The notes: a model not told the origin generated them from the letters alone. A stretch of 18,440 nt of DNA from CALEUX01 sp037439945 (GCA_037439945.1 JBBIVA010000074.1:1-18440), one strand, 5' to 3'. Numbered from the stretch's first letter, positions 1-7,855 are shown. Translations and numbers: made by a program.

Positions 1-18
1 ACCGACTATTCGGTAGGG

Positions 19-73
19 TTAATCCCGGCTAAGTCATTAGTTCATTGCCTTTCTAATGACTAATCCGGGTTAA
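19..73. terminator. Imperfect 20-bp stem-loop, possible terminator of an unseen upstream gene
   Basis: The arm at 19-40 and the arm at 53-73 are near-perfect inverted repeats around a 12-nt loop. The inner 8 bp (GTCATTAG/CTAATGAC) pair perfectly, and the outer part pairs with one or two mismatches. A smaller hairpin (ACCGA/TCGGT, 1-14) precedes it. No long T-tract follows, so a terminator is only one reading; a decayed intergenic repeat is the other. Confidence 0.35.
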
Positions 74-357
74 AATACTTTTGGGACAGCATCTTTTTTT
101 AAAGAAGTTATGTAATTGCAAGGATAACTATTTTTAGGTGGCCCCATACTATGCATTAGAGTGGCTTTAAATTTTAAATGGTTGAATTTATATCATTTAG
201 GTGGGTAGTTTTCTAACGCGCAGCTTTAAAAATTTTAAAAATAGAAAAATGCTGCATCCGTTTTCTATAAGGTTTACAGCGTTTTCTTATTTCACTGTTT
301 AATTCCAATGCGCAATTTGGGTTGAATTACAATTACTGTTCATTAAAAATATTTTTT
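74..357. other. Non-coding AT-rich stretch
   Basis: No reading frame of useful length and no recognisable RNA gene. The stretch near 307-325 (AATGCGCAATTTGGGTT) resembles 14500-14516 (AATGCGTAATTTGGGTT), which suggests remnants of a short interspersed motif. Nothing else can be supported here. Confidence 0.4.
349..357. repeat. Target-site duplication, left, of copy 1
   Basis: ATATTTTTT directly precedes CACTAC of the element and is repeated exactly at 573-581 after GTAGTG. The 9-bp repeat flanking copy 2 differs in its last two bases, so the repeat belongs to the insertion site rather than the element. Confidence 0.6.
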
Positions 358-572
358 CACTACTTTCCGATAAATTTTTCGATAAGATGCTATAATGCCA
401 ACTAATTGCGGTGTCCCTACATGACACTGAAAATTTGGGTCGGTTCATCTTTACCGATATTCTGTACCTGACGGCACAGTACCGTTAGGGACTAAAGATC
501 GGTAAAACACTTAATTGAGAATTGAACTTTTGTCCCGTTAGGGACAAAACCACTTTTTATCGGATAGTAGTG
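358..572. mobile_element. MITE-like 215-bp element, copy 1
   Basis: About 97% identical (7 substitutions, no indels) to 5081-5295. The ends are inverted repeats: CACTACTTTCCGATAAA at the left against CACTACTATCCGATAAA read inward from the right (16/17). A perfect 9-bp direct repeat ATATTTTTT abuts both ends (349-357 and 573-581), as expected of a target-site duplication. The inside has no ORF but three hairpins: GTGTC..GACAC at 411-427, a long one at 450-506, and TTTTGTCCC-GTTA-GGGACAAAA at 528-549. I infer a non-autonomous element moved in trans by a transposase encoded elsewhere. The alternative is a REP-like hairpin repeat. Confidence 0.75.
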
Positions 573-581
573 ATATTTTTT
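573..581. repeat. Target-site duplication, right, of copy 1
   Basis: ATATTTTTT directly follows the GTAGTG terminus and matches 349-357. The tract runs on into more T residues, so the right edge of the duplication is less certain than the left. Confidence 0.55.
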
Positions 582-631
582 TTTAACCAAATAAAGATTG
601 GTTAAACCACAGATTGCTAAAGCTTTTGACC

Positions 632-651
632 CCAAAAAAATTATTTTTTGG
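632..651. other. Short A/T-rich hairpin upstream of the sensor kinase
   Basis: CCAAAAAA-ATTA-TTTTTTGG pairs perfectly over 8 bp. It lies in the 5' leader or promoter region of the kinase gene at 776. The stem is mostly A-T, so it is weak as RNA. No clear TAnnTTTG element was found between 582 and 775, and the kinase promoter stays unassigned. Confidence 0.3.
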
Positions 652-775
652 CTCGATATTAACTTTTCCTATTTAGATGTATTATTAGTTGCATAATTTA
701 AGGTTTAAATACCAGTTTATTTCAAACTTTTTAGTTATTTATAAGTATAATAAATTGGTTTAAAAACGGAATAAA

Positions 776-3700
776 GTGAAGAGAGTACTATTGATTGTGT
801 TGTGGCTTAAATTTTTATTGGTTACTTATAATTATGCTCAAATTCCCGGGTTTAAGTTTAAACCTTTACCAAGTCATAATAAGTTATCAAATCATTCTGT
901 TACTTGTATGGCGCAGGATTCAATGGGTTTTATCTGGATTGGTACTGCCGATGGTTTAAACCGTTATAATGGTTATGAGTTTGATATTTATCGAAATAGG
1001 GTAAATAACCCAGTAGGATTAACATCCAACGAAATTTCACAGGTTTTTGTTGATTCCAATAACCGGGTTTGGGTAATTACCCAATTCGGGATATCTTATT
1101 TTAATTCGTCTAAAGATATTTTTGTCCCGGTTGTTTCAAATGAAGAAATGCGTGGAATTAACAACCTTTTTATTACAGCTATAGGACAGGATAAAAAGGG
1201 AAGCATTATTGTCACAGCCGGTAATTCTATTTTTTATTTAAACGAAAAAAAATGGAATTTCGAACTTCTTGCTCAATCTGATGACGGATTAATAACAAAT
1301 TTTGTTTTCGGGCCGGAAAATGATTTTTGGCTTGGTCATGACAATGGCAAAATAAGCCACTATTTATCAAATGGCAAAAAAAATCCTGATTTCGCAGGTT
1401 CCGCACTTTGCAAAATTCTGGAAATGAAAACCGGGGAAGTTACCGGGTTGGTTATAAATGAAAATTATCTGTGGGTTGGTTATCATGGTTTTGGTGTAGT
1501 TAAGTATAATTTTGATACCAAGGAGATAAAGGAGTATTTAGATGGGTCGTACGAGCGTTTTGTAGTAAGTTTATATCCTGACAATGAAAAATGCATTTGG
1601 ATAACAGATTATACGGGTATTAAGAAGTATAATAAAGCCAATGATGATTTTTACAGGTTTTACCATAACGTAACTGAAGCAAATTCCATCAGGCCTAATG
1701 TTGAAGGGGTATTTCTTGACAAACAGGGCAATTATTATTTTTATTATAAAGGAGAGGGTATATTTGTAAGTTATGCAAACAGGGGATTCAGGCAGTTTGA
1801 TACATCCAGTCAGTATTACTGGCATGTTTTATCGGCTAATATTATGGCTATTAGTGAAGATAAAAGAGGGAACCTGTGGATGGGGGGCTTTAACGGGGGT
1901 ATAGATGTTTTTGACTGGATTAGTGGAAAAATAATCAGGTACCCTAATAATGAAAATGATAAAGCAAGATTAGGAATTGGTACAATTTTTAAAATTTATT
2001 GCAGTAATGATGGTTTAATGTGGGTTGGATCTCATATCGGGGGGTTAAGGTCATTCGATAGAAATAGCGGTAAATTAAATATTTACCAGCATATCCCTGG
2101 AAATAATGAATCATTAAGGGGAAATGATGTTAGGTCATTTTGCGAGGATGCAAATGGGAACTTTTGGGTTGGGGTACATGGAATGGGCATTTCTTATTTT
2201 GATGTAAAAAAGGGTAGCTTTAAACATTTTACCCATGAAAAAAACAAATTATCGTCTGATTGGGTAGAGTCAGTATTATTAGATAGTAATGGCCAATTAT
2301 GGGTAGGTACCACAAATGGTTTAAATATTTTGCCACCGGGAGATTCCATTTTTCAGAATTTTTTACCCGAGGGTAATAACCCTGGAGCAATCCAGGGGAA
2401 CAGAATATTATGCATTTACGAGAGCAAAAATAACGACATTTGGGTTGGTACTAATGATGGGCTGTACGTAGCCAATAACAATGGTGGATTTACCAGATGT
2501 TCAATAAAGGCATCAAGTGAATATATATGCAGTATTGAAGAAGATCATCATGGTAAAATATGGTTTTCAACCATAGCCGGTTTATTCAGGTTAAATCCAA
2601 AAAATTTCGATTTAATTCATTATAGTGAAAACGATGGTCTTCAAGGAAATGGGTTTAACCCCAGAGCTTCATTCAACAATGGTAAAACAGAATTATTTTT
2701 TGCAGGGACCAAGGGGGTAAACCTTTTTAACCCCGATGATTTGTTGTTCAATAAAACGCATCCAAAAATTGTTTTTTCAAGATTTCTACTTTTTAATAAG
2801 GCTGTTGAAAAATATGGGGCCGGAGAAATTCTTGAAAACCATATGATTGATACCGAAAATATAACCCTGAAATATAATCAAAATGTTTTTACTATCGGAT
2901 TTACAGCTTTAAACCTTACTAATCCTGAAAGAAATGAATATGCTTATATTATGGATGGATTTGATAAAGAATGGAACTATGTGGGTAATAAACGTGAGGC
3001 TACATATACAAATCTTGATCCCGGCATTTACAATTTCAGAGTTAAAGCAGCCAACATTGACGGAGTTTGGAGCAATGACCCCATTGAATTAAAAATAAGG
3101 GTCTTACCACCCTGGTATAGAACTAATCTTTTTTATATTTTATTAATAGTTACAATTATTATTATACCTTATGCTTTTTTTAGGTTAAGGACCGAAAATT
3201 TAAGACGGCAAAAAAAGAAATTAATGCAAAAGGTAACTGAGAAAACCAGAATACTTCGTAAAAATAATGACACTCTTAAACAAAGGACTATTGAGCTTAA
3301 CCGGATTAACTTAATACTTGAAGAGAGAAAGAAATTTATTGAAAAACAATCAAATGAACTGGAATTGCAGGCTGTTAACCTTGAACAGAGAAATAATGAA
3401 CTTCGAAAACTCAATAATACTAAAAACCGCTTGTTCTCAATAATAGCTCATGATCTAAGGGCCCCGTTTAATACAATCCTGGGTTTTTCAAATTTACTGG
3501 TTGAAACTGAGGATTATGATAATATTGAGCTGGTAGCCAGTCATGCCAGATATATACATGATGCATCATTACAGGTTTTTAATTTGTTGGAAAACCTTTT
3601 TTACTGGGCCCGTTCACAAACTAATGAAATTCACTGTAAACTAGTTGCTTCAGATTTGGACCAGATTGTAAACGAAAATTTAAGTCTGATAAAGGAAAGC

Positions 3701-4096
3701 CTTATTAAAAAAGGGCAAACAATTAACTTAGCAAATTACGCTAATTATAAGGTGTTTATAGATATTGACATGATGCGGACGGTTATTCGTAATCTATTAA
3801 TAAACGCTATTAAATTTACACCTAACGGCGGTTCAATATCAGTTTTTTCTGAAAGGGTTGGGAAAATGGTTAAATTATCAGTAACTGATACAGGAATTGG
3901 AATAGGAAAAGAAGAAATAGAACTATTAACCATACAAGGTGAGCAAAAAACATCAAAAGGTACCAACGGAGAAAGAGGTTCCGGGTTGGGATTGATTCTT
4001 TGTAATGAGTTTGTTCTTCGTAATAAAGGTCGTTTGGTAATTGAAAGTGAAGTAGGCAAGGGAAGCACTTTTAGTATTTTAATACCGTCAGGATAA
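776..4096 (+). CDS. Orphan sensor histidine kinase with two periplasmic beta-propellers
   Basis: Membrane two-component sensor that should autophosphorylate on histidine in response to a periplasmic signal. The start is GTG, followed by a signal peptide (about residues 1-21, MKRVLLIVLWLKFLL). I count 14 Reg_prop-type blades of the W(I/V)G..GL kind, about residues 40-660, consistent with two seven-bladed propellers. A Y_Y_Y domain follows (about 705-772), then one membrane segment (about 784-804) and a charged coiled coil (about 810-885). The HisKA H-box HDLRAPF has H892. The ATPase has an N-box (NLLINAIKF from N1006), a G1 box (DTGIGIG from D1038) and a G2 box (GSGLGL from G1068). The protein ends after the ATPase domain, with no receiver or AraC domain as in hybrid two-component systems, and no response regulator gene is in the window. 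The ligand is unknown; propeller sensors of this class often respond to glycans, but no carbohydrate locus is adjacent. Confidence 0.93.
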   Translation: MKRVLLIVLWLKFLLVTYNYAQIPGFKFKPLPSHNKLSNHSVTCMAQDSMGFIWIGTADGLNRYNGYEFDIYRNRVNNPVGLTSNEISQVFVDSNNRVWVITQFGISYFNSSKDIFVPVVSNEEMRGINNLFITAIGQDKKGSIIVTAGNSIFYLNEKKWNFELLAQSDDGLITNFVFGPENDFWLGHDNGKISHYLSNGKKNPDFAGSALCKILEMKTGEVTGLVINENYLWVGYHGFGVVKYNFDTKEIKEYLDGSYERFVVSLYPDNEKCIWITDYTGIKKYNKANDDFYRFYHNVTEANSIRPNVEGVFLDKQGNYYFYYKGEGIFVSYANRGFRQFDTSSQYYWHVLSANIMAISEDKRGNLWMGGFNGGIDVFDWISGKIIRYPNNENDKARLGIGTIFKIYCSNDGLMWVGSHIGGLRSFDRNSGKLNIYQHIPGNNESLRGNDVRSFCEDANGNFWVGVHGMGISYFDVKKGSFKHFTHEKNKLSSDWVESVLLDSNGQLWVGTTNGLNILPPGDSIFQNFLPEGNNPGAIQGNRILCIYESKNNDIWVGTNDGLYVANNNGGFTRCSIKASSEYICSIEEDHHGKIWFSTIAGLFRLNPKNFDLIHYSENDGLQGNGFNPRASFNNGKTELFFAGTKGVNLFNPDDLLFNKTHPKIVFSRFLLFNKAVEKYGAGEILENHMIDTENITLKYNQNVFTIGFTALNLTNPERNEYAYIMDGFDKEWNYVGNKREATYTNLDPGIYNFRVKAANIDGVWSNDPIELKIRVLPPWYRTNLFYILLIVTIIIIPYAFFRLRTENLRRQKKKLMQKVTEKTRILRKNNDTLKQRTIELNRINLILEERKKFIEKQSNELELQAVNLEQRNNELRKLNNTKNRLFSIIAHDLRAPFNTILGFSNLLVETEDYDNIELVASHARYIHDASLQVFNLLENLFYWARSQTNEIHCKLVASDLDQIVNENLSLIKESLIKKGQTINLANYANYKVFIDIDMMRTVIRNLLINAIKFTPNGGSISVFSERVGKMVKLSVTDTGIGIGKEEIELLTIQGEQKTSKGTNGERGSGLGLILCNEFVLRNKGRLVIESEVGKGSTFSILIPSG

Positions 4097-4121
4097 CAAA
4101 CAGTGCTTTAGTCTGATGTTC

Positions 4122-4937
4122 CTATAACCTGCCAGTAAACACCTTGTAATCCGAAGGAAAATCAATACCAGGTTTTTCATAAAACAATCCGAAGACTGAC
4201 GACCCGCTACCCGACATTGATGCATAAATAGCCCCTTTTTTATATAACTTATCCTTAATTTGCTTTATTTCAGGGTACTGGTTAAATACAAAAGGTTCAA
4301 AATCATTACATATACAATTTTTCCAATTATCAAAAGGCTCCTGAATAAGAGTATTTAAACCAACTGAGGGGATTTTGGGTGAAATGTTTTTATAGGCCAT
4401 TGCTGTGGGTACATTAACCGGAGGGATAACTATTACTACCCATAAACCATCAATATTCAGGTTTACGGGCGAAAATTGATTACCTATGCCAGTTGCAAAA
4501 ACAGGCTCATTCTTAATAAATACTGCACAGTCGGCACCAATTGATGAGGCAATTTTTTCAAGTTCGGATGAAATTAAATTCCCGTTAAATTGTGTGTTTA
4601 AAAGCTTCAGGATAAAGGCTGCATCTGATGAACCACCACCCAAACCGGCCCCAAAGGGAATTATTTTATGTAAATGGATTTTTAACCTTGGAATTTCAAT
4701 TTTTTGCCTTAATAACCCTATTGCCTTATGGCAAAGATTGTTTTCAGGTTTTCCATCAATTATTAAACCTGTATTAACAAACTGGTCATAATCAGTATCA
4801 TTATTGATTACAACTTCCAAAATATCGCAATAACCTTTTAACGGGATAAAAATAGTTTCAAGATTGTGATATCCATCGGTTCTTTTGGATGTAACAAATA
4901 AGCCAAAGTTAATTTTAGCATTTGGGAAAACAACCAT
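4122..4937 (-). CDS. ispE: 4-diphosphocytidyl-2-C-methyl-D-erythritol kinase
   Basis: Cytosolic GHMP-family kinase of the MEP (non-mevalonate) isoprenoid pathway. It phosphorylates the 2-hydroxyl of CDP-methylerythritol with ATP. Visible motifs are the N-terminal PNAKINFGL (K8), the GHMP ATP loop PFGAGLGGGSSDAA (residues 94-107), GADCAVF with D136, and the C-terminal MSGSGSSVFGLF. The length of 271 aa is normal for the family. The start ATG at 4937 gives the usual short leader before NAKIN. The gene is convergent with the sensor kinase (25 bp between stops) and divergent from dnaB, so it is probably transcribed alone. A weak -7-like TACCTTTT lies on the minus strand at 4967-4974, with no matching -33. 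Confidence 0.95.
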   Translation of the reverse strand: MVVFPNAKINFGLFVTSKRTDGYHNLETIFIPLKGYCDILEVVINNDTDYDQFVNTGLIIDGKPENNLCHKAIGLLRQKIEIPRLKIHLHKIIPFGAGLGGGSSDAAFILKLLNTQFNGNLISSELEKIASSIGADCAVFIKNEPVFATGIGNQFSPVNLNIDGLWVVIVIPPVNVPTAMAYKNISPKIPSVGLNTLIQEPFDNWKNCICNDFEPFVFNQYPEIKQIKDKLYKKGAIYASMSGSGSSVFGLFYEKPGIDFPSDYKVFTGRL

Positions 4938-5071
4938 TTTATTTCTTTAGAATTTCTGGTACAAAGAAAAGGTAAAAAAATGAAATGCCTATGTTTATGT
5001 TTACACAACTTATTTGCACCCGTAAATTATTAGTGTTTGATAAATAAATTATTTCCAGTTTGTAAAAAAAC

Positions 5072-5080
5072 ATATTTTAA
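5072..5080. repeat. Target-site duplication, left, of copy 2
   Basis: ATATTTTAA directly precedes the CACTAC terminus and is repeated exactly at 5296-5304. It differs from the ATATTTTTT flanking copy 1. Confidence 0.65.
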
Positions 5081-5295
5081 CACTACTTTCCGATAAATTT
5101 TTCGATAAGATGCTGTAATGCCAACTAATTGCGGTGTCCCTACAGGACACTGAAAATTGGGGTCGATTCATCTTTACCGATATTCTGTACCTGACGGCAC
5201 AGTACCGTTAGGGACTAAACATCGGTAAAACACTTAATTGAGAATTGAACTTTTGTCCCGTTAGGGACAAAACAACTTTTTATCGTATAGTAGTG
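5081..5295. mobile_element. MITE-like 215-bp element, copy 2
   Basis: Second copy of the element at 358-572, in the same orientation and of the same length, with seven substitutions. The terminal inverted repeats CACTACTTTCCGATAAA and CACTACTATACGATAAA agree at 15/17. The first hairpin is perfect here (GTGTCC-CTACA-GGACAC, 5134-5150), whereas copy 1 has one mismatch. The 5173-5229 and 5251-5272 hairpins are intact. It sits in the divergent gap between ispE and dnaB, about 110 bp upstream of the predicted dnaB -7 element. No ORF lies inside. Confidence 0.78.
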
Positions 5296-5304
5296 ATATT
5301 TTAA
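5296..5304. repeat. Target-site duplication, right, of copy 2
   Basis: ATATTTTAA immediately after GTAGTG, identical to 5072-5080. Confidence 0.65.
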
Positions 5305-5403
5305 AGTAATTGTTTTTGCCTGATAAAATTTATATAAGTTTTAGTTAAAACTGTTAATAACCCTGTTAATTGTATGTTGATATGAAAACCGGAATTCTTT
5401 TTT

Positions 5404-5429
5404 TTGCCCCTCCTTATTTCTTACCTTTG
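5404..5429 (+). promoter_or_regulatory. Predicted dnaB promoter
   Basis: TACCTTTG at 5422-5429 matches the Bacteroidota -7 consensus TAnnTTTG exactly. A TTG at 5404-5406 could serve as the -33, although the 15-nt spacer is shorter than the usual 19-21. The start site should fall near 5436, which gives a leader of about 20 nt to the ATG at 5455. Confidence 0.45.
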
Positions 5430-5454
5430 TCAACTGTGCGAAAAATATACCCAA

Positions 5455-7005
5455 ATGGCTGAAAAACGTAACACAAAAACAAGGAAAAATATTGAACCGC
5501 TGGATTTAAGCATGGGTAAAATGCCGCCCCAGGCAATTGAACTCGAAGAGGCTGTTTTGGGGGCTATGCTATTGGAGAAGGATGCGTTTACTGCGGTTTC
5601 GGAGATATTAAAACCAGAATGTTTTTATAAAGAACCACACCAGAATATTTTTACCGCCATAAACAATCTGTTCGCCAGGGAGCAACCAATTGATATGCTC
5701 ACTGTTACTGAAGAGATTAGGCGAATGGGAAAGCTTGATGAAGTGGGAGGTGCCTTTTACATAACCCAATTAACGAGCCGTGTTGCCTCAGCGGCCCACA
5801 TTGAATATCATGCCCGGATTATTTATCAGAAATTTCTTCAACGTGAGGTAATTCACCTGTCAGGGGTTTTTCAAACAAAGGCTTATGATGAGTCAGTAGA
5901 TGTTGAAGATTTACTTGAAGAAGCTGAAAACTCGTTATTCTTACTATCACAGGGTAGTATGAAGCGCGATGCTATACAGATTAATCCGGTTATAAGCGAT
6001 GCGGTTGAGAAAATTCAACTGGCAGGTAAACGTACAGACGGATTAAGTGGAGTTCCTTCGGGATTTACAGATCTGGACAGGATCACTTCCGGGTGGCAGG
6101 CCTCCGACATGATTGTTATTGCTGCGCGCCCTGCTATGGGGAAAACAGCCTTTGTTTTATCCATGGCCCGTAATATGGCAGTTAAATATAAACAGGGTGT
6201 TGCAGTATTTTCCTTGGAAATGTCCAACGTGCAGTTGGTGAACCGCTTAATTGTTGCTGAAACTGAATTGCCGGCCGATAAAATTAAAAACGGAAATTTA
6301 GATGCTTTTGAATGGAAGCAGCTTGATACCAAGATTAAAGGATTAATTGATGCTCCAATTTTTGTTGATGATACAGCAGGGTTAAGCATTTTTGAGTTAA
6401 GGGCCAAATGTCGCAGGCTAAAAAAACAACACGATATAAAAATTGTAATTATTGACTACCTCCAGTTAATGAATGCCAGCGGAATGAGTCCGGGAAACAG
6501 GCAGGAAGAGGTCAGTATGATTTCGCGGTCGTTAAAAGGTTTAGCCAAGGAACTAAATATTCCAATTATAGCGCTATCGCAGTTAAACAGGGGAGTTGAA
6601 AACCGTACAGGTGAGGGGAAACGACCTCAATTATCAGATTTGCGCGAGTCAGGAGCAATTGAACAGGACGCCGACATGGTATTATTTATCCACAGGCCCG
6701 AATATTACAAAATTACTGAAGATGAGCAGGGAAATTCATTAATTGGTATGGCCGAAATTATTGTTGCTAAACACAGGAACGGGGCTACCGAAGATGTAAG
6801 GCTAAGGTTTAGGCCCGAGGCAATTCGGTTTGAAGATATTTCAGTTGAAAATTTCGGGGGCGGGTTTGGCAATGATTCAGGCGCACCGGTTACTCTTGGG
6901 TCAAAAATGAATGATTCAGTGAGTCCTGTCAGATCATTGCCAGAAGACAATTTTGGAAAATCATTTCCTTTGGGGAGCAGTTTTGAGCGAGATGTGAATT
7001 TTTAA
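5455..7005 (+). CDS. dnaB: Replicative DNA helicase DnaB
   Basis: Hexameric 5'-3' helicase that unwinds the replication fork and recruits primase. The N-terminal primase-interaction domain spans about residues 20-125 (PPQAIELEEAVLGAMLLE). The RecA-like motor follows the linker: Walker A ARPAMGKT (224-231), Walker B VIIDYLQL (331-338), H3 ALSQLNRGVENR (from 373) and DLRESGAIEQDAD (from 395). There is no intein, and 516 aa is normal. The frame is open upstream to a TTG at 5404, but the predicted promoter lies inside that extension, so I start at the ATG at 5455 (MAEKRNTK). The last ~50 residues are Gly/Ser-rich and unlike the conserved core. Transcribed alone; the next gene is convergent. Confidence 0.96.
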   Translation: MAEKRNTKTRKNIEPLDLSMGKMPPQAIELEEAVLGAMLLEKDAFTAVSEILKPECFYKEPHQNIFTAINNLFAREQPIDMLTVTEEIRRMGKLDEVGGAFYITQLTSRVASAAHIEYHARIIYQKFLQREVIHLSGVFQTKAYDESVDVEDLLEEAENSLFLLSQGSMKRDAIQINPVISDAVEKIQLAGKRTDGLSGVPSGFTDLDRITSGWQASDMIVIAARPAMGKTAFVLSMARNMAVKYKQGVAVFSLEMSNVQLVNRLIVAETELPADKIKNGNLDAFEWKQLDTKIKGLIDAPIFVDDTAGLSIFELRAKCRRLKKQHDIKIVIIDYLQLMNASGMSPGNRQEEVSMISRSLKGLAKELNIPIIALSQLNRGVENRTGEGKRPQLSDLRESGAIEQDADMVLFIHRPEYYKITEDEQGNSLIGMAEIIVAKHRNGATEDVRLRFRPEAIRFEDISVENFGGGFGNDSGAPVTLGSKMNDSVSPVRSLPEDNFGKSFPLGSSFERDVNF

Positions 7006-7059
7006 CCTGTGCCGGTTCCACCTTGTTGCTCCATTAATGCCAACCTTGGTTTGAGCTGT

Positions 7060-7752
7060 TTAGAGCCATGTTTTTAATTCAAGTAAAGAAGATATTTCCT
7101 TAAAAACCTTTTCGGTATGGGATACTTTACCGGGATTAAAATAAACATGGTCCAAACCAAATTCCATGGCCCCTTTGATGTCTGTCTCCAGACTGTCACC
7201 AATTACCAGGGATTCTTTTTTACGGGCATTACAGCTTTTTAATGCATATTCGAAAAAAGCACTTCTTGGTTTCTGGTACCCTACTTCTTCAGAAATAAAT
7301 ATTTTATTAAAAAAAGGTTTTAACCCACTTGTTTCAATTTTAATATGCTGGGTTTCAGTAAACCCATTGGTTATTATATGCAAATTATACCGTTGTTTAA
7401 GGTATTCCAAAACTTCAATTGAATGTGGGATTAAAGTTTTCTGGTAAGGGTTTATTCTTACAAATTCCGCAGCAAAATTCCCGGCTAAATTATAGTTATC
7501 TAATCCCACTGTAATGAATGTGTTATAAAACCGGCCAATATTAAGGTCCTGTTTTTTAATCTCACTATTACGGTATTTGTTCCATAAACCTTTATTAATA
7601 GGCTCATATCGCGTAAAAAAATCATTGAAATTTAAAAAGTAATCTGCCAAATTGTACTTTTCATACAATTGGTTAAGAGAGATTTTTTCATTCGAAGCAA
7701 AATCCCATATTGTGTGATCTAAGTCAATAAATAAGTGTTTGTATTTTAGCAT
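7060..7752 (-). CDS. YjjG-like HAD-family nucleotidase/phosphatase
   Basis: Haloacid dehalogenase-superfamily hydrolase of subfamily IA, closest by pattern to YjjG-type pyrimidine nucleotidases, which remove phosphate from non-canonical nucleoside monophosphates. All four HAD motifs are present: motif I DLDHT with D10 and D12, motif II ITNG with T128, motif III K161 (GYQKP), and motif IV GDSLETD with D186 and D191. A helical cap lies between residues ~15 and ~105. The length of 230 aa is typical. The start ATG at 7752 lies 18 nt downstream of a strong stem-loop (7771-7823), so the gene probably has its own promoter in or near that stem, or is read through. Exact substrate unproven; other subfamily IA phosphatases are the alternative. 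Confidence 0.85.
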   Translation of the reverse strand: MLKYKHLFIDLDHTIWDFASNEKISLNQLYEKYNLADYFLNFNDFFTRYEPINKGLWNKYRNSEIKKQDLNIGRFYNTFITVGLDNYNLAGNFAAEFVRINPYQKTLIPHSIEVLEYLKQRYNLHIITNGFTETQHIKIETSGLKPFFNKIFISEEVGYQKPRSAFFEYALKSCNARKKESLVIGDSLETDIKGAMEFGLDHVYFNPGKVSHTEKVFKEISSLLELKTWL

Positions 7753-7770
7753 TTGTTAATTAGTTGAAGT

Positions 7771-7823
7771 ATAAAACAGAAATTTGCCACAACTTTTTGT
7801 GTAATGGCAAATTTCTGTTTTAT
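7771..7823 (-). terminator. Perfect 19-bp stem-loop between the lipoprotein and HAD genes
   Basis: The arm at 7771-7789 (ATAAAACAGAAATTTGCCA) is the exact reverse complement of 7805-7823, with a 15-nt loop that itself contains CAC/GTG. It lies 32 nt after the lipoprotein stop and 18 nt before the HAD start. On the minus strand the descending arm ends in CTGTTTTATACTT, a short interrupted T-run. The likeliest role is termination of the lipoprotein transcript. It would work on either strand. Confidence 0.6.
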
Positions 7824-7855
7824 GTTATCAGGTTAAAACTGTATTAAATTTATTA

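Noticed and set aside
411..549. CRISPR array suggested by repeated GTCCC/GGGAC arms
   Set aside because: The arms are inverted hairpin halves of differing length, with no regular repeat-spacer alternation, and the whole block recurs as one 215-bp unit elsewhere.
950..2740. DNA tandem repeat in the kinase gene
   Set aside because: The repetition is at protein level (propeller blades); the nucleotide sequence of the blades has diverged.
3745..4068. 107-aa minus-strand frame inside the sensor kinase
   Set aside because: Antisense to the ATPase domain, whose motifs are all in the plus frame.
776..4096. Full hybrid two-component system (histidine kinase plus receiver plus AraC)
   Set aside because: The reading frame stops about 30 residues after the G2 box. 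There is no receiver aspartate region and no AraC helix-turn-helix before the convergent ispE.
4486..4791. 101-aa plus-strand frame inside ispE
   Set aside because: Antisense to the GHMP kinase motifs; a shadow frame.
6015..6407. 130-aa minus-strand frame inside dnaB
   Set aside because: Shadow of the highly conserved dnaB motor domain; no independent features.
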